Shown: piece by piece, positions 34,264 to 43,032 of the stretch
Numbering within the stretch: the stretch's first letter is position 1
How the letters are laid out: every line of letters begins with the position of its first letter
Assembly (NCBI GenBank): GCA_963705385.1
Contig: OY970075.1
Span: forward strand, 372,001 to 436,000
Source: MFD02979-c5 sp963705385
Lineage (GTDB): Bacteria; Bacteroidota; Bacteroidia; Cytophagales; Amoebophilaceae
Direction of reading: 5' to 3'
Length of the DNA: 64,000 nt
Notes under the pieces: generated by a model
The model's database searches: none
The model's input: only the letters and a program-made list of their open reading frames with translations
What the model was told of the DNA's origin: nothing
Position numbers and translations under genes: made by a program

Positions 34264-35142
34264 GTGAGGATTTACAAACACATTACCAACAATATAGCCA
34301 TGTTACGCCACTTTTGGGAGGAGCAGGCCATACCGGTGCACTCCATGCAGTGCCAGCTCATGGTTCTGGAGAAGGTTAAGGCAAAGGAAAAAGCAAGCAA
34401 TCAGGAAGCAGCACAGCCAGCAGGTAGCAGTGCAGAAAACCAGCTCGCCCAGCGTCAAGAACAGCTGGAGTTAGTGAGAAGCCCCATTGCCTTAGAAGCG
34501 CTATTTAACGATAGAAGTGTAGTAGCAGGAGAACCAGTCAAAGCCATTCAAAGGATATTGCTAACAGGGGAAGCAGGCACAGGCAAGACTACCCTGAGCC
34601 GCAAGCTGGCTTACTTGTGGGCACAAGGGCAGTGGGGCCAAGAATTCCAGATGGTTTATCTCCTCCCTATCCGGGCTTTGCAACAAAGCAAGTATGATAA
34701 CTTAAATTATAGAAGGGAAGAGACCCTGGCTACAGCCATTGTCAATAACTGCTTTGCAGGCAAGGAAGAAGAGGCCTTTAAGCAGCTGCGCCAACAAGTC
34801 AGTGCGAGTTTGGAGCAGCCTGATACGTTGGTGCTGCTCGATGGTTTGGACGAACGCTATGGAGCCAGCGAAGGGCTGATCAGCCAAGCATTAGGAGGCA
34901 AGCACAAACTGCTTATTCTTTCCCGCCCTTACGGCATTGAGCAGGAGCGGCCTCTGGTAGGGCTATCCATAGAGCATGCAGGGTTCAATGACCTACAAAT
35001 GGAGCAGTACGTAAAGGAGCATGTGCCTAGTGCTAGGGAAAGCAGCAGCGCTGCTAGGGTTCCTACAAGAGCAGCCTGCTATGCATCAGGTGGCCCATGT
35101 GCCTGTGAACCTGGAGATACTCTGTGCCTTGTGGCAAGATGA
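34264..35142 (+). pseudogene. Fragment 5: NACHT NTPase core
   Basis: 292 codons. Walker A GEAGTGKTT at 102-110, a strand QMVYLLPIRAL, Walker B TLVLLDGLDE ending at 197 with the NACHT-type second acidic pair, and sensor 1 LLILSRPYGIEQ near 216-227. These residues are intact, so the NTPase core would be competent if expressed alone. The frame turns into nonsense after VKEHVPSA (about 35020); the correct continuation is in the frame of the next fragment. Confidence 0.65.
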
Positions 35143-35599
35143 TGCAGCTGCAGTACGCCAGGAAAGCAAAGGTGGCAGTCTATTAGGGCTATACCGCAAG
35201 CTTACAGAATACATATGGAAGCGGTACGCAGACAGTCGGAAAGCTATAGGATTGGCCCCTGCAGACGCGAGAGGATGTTTTCACGATGCTAGGGGAAATT
35301 GCCTTGCGTGGCCTGAAGCGGGGGCAGGTACTGATCAGTGGAGAGACAGTCAGAGAAGTAATCGAGGAATACTCCAGAGGAGAGGCATTGCTCAAGAGAG
35401 TGGACTGTTGTTAGCAGCAGTAGGAAGACAGTATCAGTTCCCCCACCTCACGTTTCAAGAATACTTTGCAGGAAAAAAACTAGCTGAAGACCTCCTTTCC
35501 CAAGAGGAAAAAAGAAGAGCAAAGGCAGTCGAGTTCCTAGGAGCGCATAAATACCAGCGGCAGTATGGGATGACCCTATCCTTCCTAGCAGGAGAGTAA
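35021..35599 (+). pseudogene. Fragment 6: NACHT winged-helix region
   Basis: Reads VAHVPVNLEILCALWQDDAA, LLGLYRKLTEYIWKRYAD, then a shifted stretch (another frame gives LQTREDVFTMLGEIALRGLK and GETVREVIEEYSRGEALLKR), and returns as YQFPHLTFQEYFAGKKLAED. This is the usual C-terminal half of bacterial NACHT modules. It therefore needs at least two shifts to be read through. Confidence 0.55.
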
Positions 35600-35604
35600 G
35601 TAGG

Positions 35605-36333
35605 GTGCAGGGTGTAGCAGGACTGCGCAAGCTGTTGGAGGTGCTCAATGAAGGGCCTCAAGAAGTAGTAGGGGTACAGCATTTGCTCCTGCAGCTCCAG
35701 TGTGTGCAGGAGTGGCTATGCCTGCAAGAAAAGGGGTGGGAAAGAGACAGAGACTGGACTGCTCTTGAAGAGAAGTTTCGCATGATAAGTGCGCTTGATG
35801 GATGGTTTGCCCAAGGGCTAGAGCGGGTACGCAGGAATGGAGATCATGCATTACTCACCCTGCTCACAGATGCGCTGCAGGGCATGCGGTCCGTAGCGCA
35901 AGGGTCTCCAGCCATCCTGAAGCGGCTCCTTCAGGCCGCGGGAGATTCAGACTGGAGGGTTCGCAAGGCCGCCGTCTCTGCGCTCGGGCAGCTGGCAGCA
36001 GCAGCCCCCAGCCTGGCTCCAGCCACCCTGGAGCGGCTCCTTCAGGCCGCGGGAGATTCAGACTGGAACGTTCGCGAGGCCGCCGTCTCTGCGCTCGGGC
36101 AGGTGGTAGCAGCAGCCCCCAGCCTGGCTCCAGCCACCCTGCAGCCGCTCCTCACGGCCGTACAAGATTTCAGATTCAGACGTTTGCAAGGCCGCCATCT
36201 CTGCGCTCGGGCAGGTGGTAGGAGCAGCCCCCAGCCTGGCTCCAGACACCCTGCAGCGCGCTCCTTCAGGCCGCGGGAGATAGCGATTCAGACGTTCGCA
36301 AGGCCGCTGTCTCTGCGCTCGGGCAGGTGGTAG
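35605..36333 (+). pseudogene. Fragment 7: pre-repeat helices and first HEAT repeats
   Basis: 242 codons. LRKLLEVLNEGPQEVVGVQH and CLQEKGWERDRDWTALEEKF lead into repeats 1-3 (LLQAAGDSDWRVRKAAVSAL, then GQLAAAAPSLAPATLER). A 1-bp change near 36170 throws the frame off, and a further one near 36255 (CAGCGCGCTCC where other copies have CAGCCGCTCC) changes it again. Confidence 0.55.
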
Positions 36334-37971
36334 GAGCAGCCCCCAGCCTGTCCACCCTGGAGCGGCTCCTTCAGGCCGCGGGAGATAGCAATTTATTTAT
36401 TCGCAATGCCGCCGTCTCTGCGCTCGGGCAGGTGGTAGCAGCAGCCCCCAGCCTGGCTCCAGACACCCTGGAGACGCTCCTGCAGGCCGCGGGAGATTCA
36501 AACTGGAGAGTTCGACAAGCTGCCGTCTCTGCGCTCGGGCAGCTGGTAGGAGCAGCCCCCAGCCTGGCTCCAGATACCCTGCAGACGCTCCTTCAGGCTG
36601 CGGGAGATAGTGATTCAGACGTTCGCAATGGCGCTGTCTCTGCGCTCGGGGAGCTGGCAGAAGCAGCCCCCAGCCTGGCTCCAGCCACCCTGGAGCCGCT
36701 CCTTCAGGCCGCGGGAGATAGCGTTTCATACGTTCGTGATGCCGCCGTCAAGGCGCTTGGGCAGGTGATAGCCGCCGCCCCCAGCCTGGCCACTCCTGAA
36801 GCGGCTCCTTCAGGCCGCAGAAGATTCAGACTTGCACGTTCGCTGGACCGCCGTCTCTGCGCTCGGGCAGCTGGTAGGAGCAGCCCCTAGCCTGGCTCCA
36901 GACATCCTACAGCCGCTCCTTCAGGCCGCGGGAGATAGCGATTCATATGTTCGCTATGCCGCAGTCTCTGCGCTCGGGCAGGTGATAGCCGCCGCCCCCA
37001 GCCTGGCCACCCTGAAGCGGCTCCTTCAGGCCGCACAAGATTCAGACTTGCACGTTCGCTGGACCGCCGTCTCTGCGCTCGGGCAGGTGGTAGGAACAGC
37101 CCCTAGCCTAGCTCCAGAAATCCTGCAGGCGCTCCTTCAGGCCGCGAGAGATAGTAATTCCCAGGTTCAAGATGCCGCCTTCTCTGCGCTTGGAAAGCTG
37201 GCAGCAGCAGCCCCCAGCCTGGCTCCAGACACCCTACAGCCGCTCCTTCAGGCTGCGGGAGATCGCGATTCATACGTTCGCAAGGCCGCCGTCAAGGCGC
37301 TCGGGCAGCTGGTAGCAGCAGCCCCCAGCCTGGCCACTCTGGAGCGGCTCCTTCAGGCCGTGGGAGATTCAGACTGGAGCGTTCGCAAGGCCGCCGTCTC
37401 TGCGCTCGGGCAGGTGGGAGCAGCAGCCCCTAGCCTGGCTCCAGCCACCCTGGAGTGGCTCCTTCAGGCCGCAGGAGATAGCGATTCAGACGTTCGCAAG
37501 GCCGCCGTCTCTGCGCTCGGGGAGCTGGTAGGAGCAGCTCCCAGCCTGGCTCCAGCCACCCTGGAGCGGCTCCTTCAGGCCGTGGGAGATTCAAACTGGA
37601 GGGTTCGCTGGACCGCCGTCTCTGCGCTTGGGAAGCTGGTAGGAGCAGCCCCCAGCCTGGCTCCAGACACTCTGCAGCCGCTCCTTCAGGCCGCGCGAGA
37701 TAGTAATTCCCAGGTTCAAGATGCCGTCGTCTCTGCGCTCGAGAAGCTGGCAGTAGCAGCCCCCAGCCTAGCTCCAGATACCCTGGAGCGGCTCCTTCAG
37801 GCCGCGGGAAATAGCGATTCAGAGGTTCGCGATGCCGCTGTCTCTGCGCTCGGGCAGCTGGCAGGAGCAGCCCCCAGCCTGGCTCCAGATACCCTGCAGG
37901 CGCTCCTTCAGGCCGCGGGAGATAGCGGTTCATACGTTCGCAAGGCCGCTGTCTCTGCACTCAAGCAGCTT
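35911..37971 (+). repeat. Tandem array of 19 near-identical 105-111-bp HEAT units
   Basis: Units share long DNA blocks such as CTCCTTCAGGCCGCGGGAGA and GCCGCCGTCTCTGCGCTCGG. Most are 111 bp (37 codons); a few are 105 bp, lacking two codons (SLATL for SLAPATL). The array is much richer in G+C than the flanks. High identity between units points to recent expansion or gene conversion. Three single-base indels within units break the frame. Confidence 0.9.
36327..36890 (+). pseudogene. Fragment 8: HEAT repeats 5-8
   Basis: 187 codons of repeats with intact frame (LLQAAGDSNLFIRNAAVSAL, LLQAAGDSVSYVRDAAVKAL). It ends after GCCACTCCTGAAG near 36793, one base longer than the GCCACCCTGAAG in the next copy, which shifts the frame. 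Confidence 0.55.
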
Positions 37972-38208
37972 TCGTTAGTGCAGCTTATCGAGGGCTACCT
38001 AGCTACTAGAGATGAAAGGCTTATTCCTGTCATTGTACCTCAACTCTTGCATACACCTTTGGTTGTTCGCCCTAGCCGGAATGGCTACCAGCATCTGGTG
38101 CTCTATACCACTGCAGGAGAACCTGTAATGTTGGGAGAATGGTCTCAGGAAGAGGTGCAGCGATTTTTAGAGTTGCTTAAGAATGCATCTAGGATAGACC
38201 TATCCTAA
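36832..38208 (+). pseudogene. Fragment 9: HEAT repeats 9-19 and C-terminal domain
   Basis: 458 codons, the longest intact piece. Eleven HEAT-like units of 35-37 residues with consensus LLQAAGDSDSxVRKAAVSAL then GQLVGAAPSLAPDTLQ, followed by an 80-residue non-repeat end: LVQLIEGYLATRDERLIPVI, VVRPSRNGYQHLVLYTTAGE and EEVQRFLELLKNASRIDLS. The repeats should form a right-handed superhelix for protein binding. This piece could still be translated as a scaffold if an internal start is used. Confidence 0.6.
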
Positions 38209-38517
38209 GTAGGCACGCGGGTAGCTCAATATTTTGATCGGTAAAGTAGGCCCAAGACAAGGGCCCTGCATTATAAACGCAAGACAGCTGTGCAGTAGCC
38301 CGGCCGCTGCACAGCAGCGTGCAGGGGCTGCTGTGGGCCTTAAGGCAATTGTGATAGCATTGAAGGCTTTATTGCAGCACTACTCGTTGACCAGGGGCAT
38401 AAACCAATTAAGATGTTTAAGCAAGCAAGGAGGTAGATGCATCTATCACTCCTACTGCCCGTAAGCCTCAAAGCAAGCAAGTCTACCATACCCTGAGAGG
38501 AGCCCACCCCTGCTTTA
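38209..38517. other. Intergenic stretch after the HEAT pseudogene
   Basis: About 310 bp; one open frame of 76 codons (38234-38464) has unlikely composition. Part may be the 5' portion of the IS5-like remnant that follows. Nothing firm. Confidence 0.35.
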
Positions 38518-38990
38518 GAAATAATTCAAAAGCGGGTAGATAAATAAGCTAAGTGGTGCAAACGAGCTCACCAGCTGTATTAGGGCTATAAACGGCACTG
38601 GATGGTCGATGGACAGGGAGGGTTGGTATTACAGTGCATACCACCAGCGCTAATAGTCATGAAAGTAAGTGACTACTAAGACTTTTAGAAAAGGTGGAGA
38701 TCTAAGAGCAGGGACATTCTTTGAAGGCTAGAACAATTAGCAACACAACAGGCTAAACAGGGTGATCATATCAAGTAACGCTACGAATTTTCCAGACTCC
38801 TTACTATAGAAAAGGTCAGGCCAAGGCCTAAAATAGGTTTTAAAGTTCAATAACATTTGTTGGCTTGCTCAACTGCGCAATGAGTCCAGGTCTGTAGGGT
38901 ATCCCGCGATTGCAGTTGCCATCTATTCTTTAGAATTCTTTGTTTGCTGCTTAAACTGGCAAGTGTGCTGTATGGCACCACTTCCAAATG
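38518..38990 (+). pseudogene. IS5-like transposase remnant
   Basis: Reads EIIQKRVDK-stop-AKWCKRAHQLY-stop-GYKRHWMVDGQGGLVLQ, then after a shift near 38635 TTSANSHESK with LLRLLEKVEI. These match the central DDE part of IS5-type transposases (K.YYGYK.H...D..G.VL...TT.AN.HDS). The C-terminal part (GIPRLQLPSIL) is barely recognisable. It ends next to the MITE-like repeat at 38995. Confidence 0.55.
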
Positions 38991-38994
38991 GATT

Positions 38995-39072
38995 GAGACC
39001 GTTGTAAAATGGGATAGCTAACTCCGTTTGTAGCTTGTAAACAAATATTTTTTAGAATTTTGCAACGGTTTC
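38995..39072 (+). repeat. MITE-like 78-bp repeat, copy 1
   Basis: The terminal inverted repeats GAGACCGTTGTAAAAT and ATTTTGCAACGGTTTC enclose about 46 bp. The reverse complement of the element at 46481-46557 aligns along its whole length (shared CTCC-TTT-TAGCTT-TAAAC). The ends resemble those of IS families with GxxxCTGTTGCAAA termini. It is non-coding. Confidence 0.7.
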
Positions 39073-39134
39073 AAATTCAATGGTATAAGGAATGAACTAT
39101 CAGATGACTAAATAGAACGAAATTATAGCGTGAG

Positions 39135-41969
39135 CTAATTTGCATCCAGCCAATTCTTACCTGTCTTTACATCCACCTCAATGGGTACTGCTAAGGGCAG
39201 CGCCTCTTTCATCATATTGGGGATGTTTTCCTGTAGGAGGATTACTTCCTCCTTGTGGGCGTCAAAAACCAGTTCATCGTGTACTTGTAAAATCATACTA
39301 GAACGGAGTTTTTCCTTTTTCATCCATGTGTGGATACGAATCATGGCCAGCTTGATCATTTCTGCGGCACTGCCTTGGATAGGGGTATTAATGGCATTCC
39401 GTTCTGCAAAGCCGCGGAGCGCTGCATTCCTGGAGTTGATATCTCTGAGCCATTTTTTCCTACCAAGTAGTGTTGTGACATAGCCTTGGACCCTAGCTTT
39501 TTCAACCATTGCATCGATATAAGCCTTGATAGCAGAAAACTCTTCAAAGTAAGCCTGAATTAGGGCAGCAGCTTCTTTTCGGGGAATGTTGAGGCGCTGC
39601 GAAAGGCCAAAAGTAGAGATACCATAAATGATGCCGAAGTTGGCAGTCTTAGCCTTGCGCCGCATGTCTTGGTCTACAGCTTCTATGGGCACTTTAAAAA
39701 GTTGGCTAGCAGTAGCTTTGTGAATGTCTTTTCCTGCTTCAAAGGCGTTAATCATCGTTGGATCTTGAGCAAAAGAGGCCATAATACGTAGCTCTATTTG
39801 AGAATAATCTGCTGAAAGCAGGAGATGATCAGTGCTTTTGGGCATAAATGCTTTACGGATAGCCTTGCCTTTTTCAGTGCGGATAGGAATGTTTTGTAGG
39901 TTGGGATTTGTAGAGCTGAGTCTTCCAGTATAGGCTACAGCTTGGTTATAAGAAGTGTGAATCATGCCGTCTATAGGACTAACCATCGTAGGCAGGGCAG
40001 CTACGTAGGTAGAATTAAGCTTTTGTAACTCTCGGTATTCAATAATTTTGGCCGTGATGGGATGCTCCCTAGCTAACTCCTGCAGCACTTCTTCACCAGT
40101 AGCGTATTGGCCTGACTTGGTCTTTTTAATGCTTTCAGTGAGCTTCAGTTTGTCAAATAGGATGTCGCCTAGCTGTTTAGGAGAAGCAAGGTTAAAAGAT
40201 TCTCCTGCCAGGGTATAAATTTCATGTTCTAGCACTTGGCGCTCGTGAGCCATCTTTTCAGATAGCCTTGCTAGTACGTCTGTGTCTATTTTAACGCCAT
40301 GGCGTTCCATAGCAGCAAGTACATTGACGAGCGGAAATTCTACTTCATAAAGGAGTTGCTCTAGCCCTTGCACAGCAATTTCAGCTTTCAGCTTCTCTTG
40401 GAGCTGCAGCGTGATGTCAGCGTCTTCACCAGCGTATTCCTTAACCAATGCCACATCAACCTCTTTCATGTTTTTCTGAGACTTCCTTTGAGGACCTATT
40501 AAGGCTTCTATGGCAATTGGTGTATAGTGCAGATAACTTTCTGCTATCACTTTGATGTTATGGCGCATATCAGATTCAAGCAGGTAATGCGCTAGCATGG
40601 TGTCAAAGATGGGCTGGCTAACCTCTATGCCATACCGCTGCAGAACCCTGATGTCGTACTTAAGGTTTTGCCCAATTTTACAAATCTCTTTGCTTTCTAG
40701 TACTCCTTGGAAGGCTTGTACAACTGTTTTGGCTGCTTCATGGTCTTCAGGGAGAGGTACATAGTAAGCTTCACCAGGGTAGTACGCAAAGGCAATGCCC
40801 AGCAGGGCTGCTTCATGGGGGACAAGGCTAGTAGTTTCTGTGTCGAAACAAAATGCATCTTGTAGAGATAAGTATTGGATTAACTCTTGCTGCAGTGCAG
40901 GCGTATCAATGAGATGGTACTGATGCTTTGTGATGTAGAGGTTAGCTAAGGGAGAAGTGATAACTTTGGGGGGCATCTCCTCTGACACAGGAGCTTGATG
41001 CAACGCTTCAAACAGAGAAGCTTGGATAGTAGGATGCTGCTTAGTAGGGGTTGTTTCTTTGCCAAAGAGCCTTTGCGTCAGCGTGCGGAACTCTAATTCT
41101 TGAAAAAGGGCTTTGAGTTGTGCCTCGTTAGGCCCTTGGTAGCAACTGTGTTCTAGATCAAAGGAGAGCGGTACATTGGTGTGGATAGTAGCCAGCTGTT
41201 TAGAAATGATACCTTGTTGACCGTAAGTGGCCACGTTTTCCCGCAGCTTTCCTTTGAGCTGGTGGGCATTGGCTACCAGATTCTCCACTGAACCAAAGGC
41301 CTGAATCAGCTTTTTGGCAGTTTTTTCTCCAATACTAGGGATCCCAGGAATGTTGTCTATAGCATCACCTTGCAGGCCAAGGATATCTCTGACTTGGTCT
41401 ACATGTTCGATTTCCCACTTGGCCAATACTTCTTCCTTCCCAAGCACATCAACACTGTTACCTAGAAAAGCAGGTTTGTAAAGGTAGACGTGGTCAGCTA
41501 CAAGCTGGGAAAAGTCTTTGTCAAGGCTCATCATGTACACCTCAAAGTGCCCCTGAGCTGCTTGTCTTGCCAAGGTTCCAATGAGGTCATCGGCCTCGTA
41601 GCCTTCTTTTTCTACAATGGGTATCTGCAAGGCTTGTACGATCTTCTTGACATAGGGGATAGCCAAGGTAATGTCCTCAGGCTGAGCAGCGCGATGTATT
41701 TTATAGGCTTCAAAGGCTCGGTGTCTGAAAGTAGGGCTACTATGGTCAAAGGCGACAACAACATGGGTAGGGTTTTCTTTCTTGATAACTCCTAGTAATG
41801 CATTGGTAAATCCCAGTATAGCACCTGTGTTTATCCCCTTGGAGTTGATCATTGGGTTTTTGCTAAAGGCAAAGTGTGCCCGATAGATGAGTGCCATAGC
41901 ATCGACCAAAAAGAGCTTATTTCTGGAGGTATTATTGATCATAAGATGAGAAAACGTTGACTTGGACAA
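39135..41969 (-). CDS. polA: DNA polymerase I
   Basis: 944 residues with all three domains. 5' nuclease at the N-terminus (LVDAMALIYRAHFAF, VVAFDHSSPTFRHRAFEAYK, GDAIDNIPGIPSIGEKTAKK); 3'-5' exonuclease with FCFDTETTSLVPHEAALLGI keeping the DxE pair, so proofreading is likely; and family A polymerase with LLSADYSQIELRIMASFAQD, RRKAKTANFGIIYGIS and LQVHDELVFDAHKEE. It works in repair and Okazaki fragment processing. The start ATG is at 41967-41969. The frame is intact. Confidence 0.97.
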   Translation of the reverse strand: MSKSTFSHLMINNTSRNKLFLVDAMALIYRAHFAFSKNPMINSKGINTGAILGFTNALLGVIKKENPTHVVVAFDHSSPTFRHRAFEAYKIHRAAQPEDITLAIPYVKKIVQALQIPIVEKEGYEADDLIGTLARQAAQGHFEVYMMSLDKDFSQLVADHVYLYKPAFLGNSVDVLGKEEVLAKWEIEHVDQVRDILGLQGDAIDNIPGIPSIGEKTAKKLIQAFGSVENLVANAHQLKGKLRENVATYGQQGIISKQLATIHTNVPLSFDLEHSCYQGPNEAQLKALFQELEFRTLTQRLFGKETTPTKQHPTIQASLFEALHQAPVSEEMPPKVITSPLANLYITKHQYHLIDTPALQQELIQYLSLQDAFCFDTETTSLVPHEAALLGIAFAYYPGEAYYVPLPEDHEAAKTVVQAFQGVLESKEICKIGQNLKYDIRVLQRYGIEVSQPIFDTMLAHYLLESDMRHNIKVIAESYLHYTPIAIEALIGPQRKSQKNMKEVDVALVKEYAGEDADITLQLQEKLKAEIAVQGLEQLLYEVEFPLVNVLAAMERHGVKIDTDVLARLSEKMAHERQVLEHEIYTLAGESFNLASPKQLGDILFDKLKLTESIKKTKSGQYATGEEVLQELAREHPITAKIIEYRELQKLNSTYVAALPTMVSPIDGMIHTSYNQAVAYTGRLSSTNPNLQNIPIRTEKGKAIRKAFMPKSTDHLLLSADYSQIELRIMASFAQDPTMINAFEAGKDIHKATASQLFKVPIEAVDQDMRRKAKTANFGIIYGISTFGLSQRLNIPRKEAAALIQAYFEEFSAIKAYIDAMVEKARVQGYVTTLLGRKKWLRDINSRNAALRGFAERNAINTPIQGSAAEMIKLAMIRIHTWMKKEKLRSSMILQVHDELVFDAHKEEVILLQENIPNMMKEALPLAVPIEVDVKTGKNWLDAN

Positions 41970-42156
41970 TTGCTGCTAACCTAGGCTACACATGCCAAGC
42001 CGTATTATACAAGTATTAATTGAATCACGGTTTGATTCAAAGAGTTGAAAACACTTTTTCTTTCTTAAGTATGTTTTTAATGGGAGGACAAGACGGATGA
42101 GGGTGGGGTAACCCTTAGCTCTTCAAGCTTTTTTTATGGGCTTACAATACGTCCCC

Positions 42157-42601
42157 CTAACTGGAAAACCTTAGCAAGGGATATATTAGCGATTGGATCT
42201 GTGTAAGCCTCTTAGCAATAACTTTCCAACCTTCACTCCTAATGAGCTCGATGAGATCTTCTATGTAGCGTGCAGCCAGATCATTTGCATGCAATACTAA
42301 AATGTATTTTACCTTTCTTCCCAAGACCTGGTACACCATTTGTTCACAGAATTCTATACAGTCCCATAAAATTTTAACATACAACGCTTTTAGTTTCTCA
42401 TAGGCTATTTTTCTCCCCTTTTTCACGGCTTGGATTAACTAAATAGTTGCTATGGTAGTCGTAGTTGCTTACGGTGATGTAACCCTCTTTATAACCCATA
42501 GTTGTTAAGGATTGTAAGACCTCTTGCCTTTGCTGCAGGTTGTCACCTTTGTATAGGTAAGGAAATCGAAATAAGGGCTGAAAATTAGGCAACTCACTCA
42601 A
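42157..42601 (-). pseudogene. Polysaccharide deacetylase (NodB) C-terminal remnant
   Basis: Two frames join into one product: FQPLFRFPYLYKGDNLQQRQ with EVLQSLTTMGYKEGYITVSN, YDYHSNYLVN in 42398-42601, and KKGRKIAYEKLKALYVKILW with KYILVLHANDLAARYIEDLI in 42157-42426. This is the second half of a carbohydrate-esterase 4 fold (RxPYL, TxxxxDYHxN, LHxND). The catalytic DD motif of the N-terminal half is absent, and a frameshift near 42410 splits the rest. It is no longer active. Confidence 0.6.
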
Positions 42602-43032
42602 ATGTTGATGGTTTTTTCTAAATTAACAAAAGATTTTTTCAAGCAGTTATTCACCCAGTTCTTTTCTAAAAAGACCTTTGGGACAAGCTATTTTTACTAT
42701 TTTTTACTATTTTTAGCATGCTGAAAAGCTCTGCTCATCATTTAGTTGTGCTTCCATGAAAAGCCTTTTCCTTGCTAGGAAAGATGACCTAGTACACCTG
42801 GAAAAACTAGGAGCTAGCTTTGTTGGGAAGGAAGAAACACTTATTTGGACTAAGCCGTATTGCTCAAAAAGGGGGGTGTAAACGCCCTAAAAAATTTAGG
42901 AACTTGGAGCGCAACCTCCAAGTAAGTGTCTTCCAAGGATGCATGAAAGCATTGCTGTGTTTCACACATACTGTCTTATTCTTTACTTTTGATACGTTTG
43001 ATACGTTGTTTTTTATTTAATACTGCTTTCCA
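42602..43032. other. AT-rich intergenic stretch upstream of mfd
   Basis: About 430 bp. It contains a short direct repeat (TTTTTACTATTTTTTACTAT) near 42690 and an open frame at 42820-43020 that resembles no protein. It probably carries the mfd promoter. Confidence 0.35.

Larger units (their letters stand above)
31996..38208 (+). pseudogene. Giant lipoprotein with NACHT NTPase and HEAT-like repeats, multiply frameshifted
   Basis: Nine overlapping open frames on one strand make one architecture of about 2,070 codons. Order: lipoprotein signal (lipobox ALQSC); Ser/Pro/Ala-rich linker; shared module GGKEVVLYQREGQWQAQV with VYVGRQGLLGGM; helical region 32911-33850; NACHT NTPase with GEAGTGKTTLSRK, VLLDGLDERYG and LLILSRP, a winged-helix part and FPHLTFQEYFAGKKLAEDLL; 19 HEAT-like repeats of 35-37 residues; and a C-terminal domain of about 80 residues. 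Shifts lie near 32600, 32900, 33520, 33850-34260, 35020, 35250-35400, 36170, 36255 and 36793. Since neighbouring housekeeping genes are intact, these are real mutations, not general sequencing error. Confidence 0.8.

Noticed and set aside
36397..37960. Long open frames on the minus strand across the HEAT array (36397-36729 and 37430-37960)
   Set aside because: They are a by-product of the GC-rich repeat unit, which happens to lack stops in the opposite frame. Their translations are themselves repeats with Pro/Gly/Arg bias and no start context.
35911..37971. CRISPR array
   Set aside because: Regular repeats are present, but there are no unique spacers; the units are contiguous, coding and translate to HEAT motifs.
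31996..38208. Programmed frameshifting joining the NACHT-HEAT pieces
   Set aside because: There are too many shifts, in both directions, without slippery heptamers or shared stimulators; decay is simpler.
42820..43020. 66-codon frame upstream of mfd
   Set aside because: Its composition (many Phe/Thr/Lys, FFTFDTFDTLFFI) and lack of any family or start context suggest chance.
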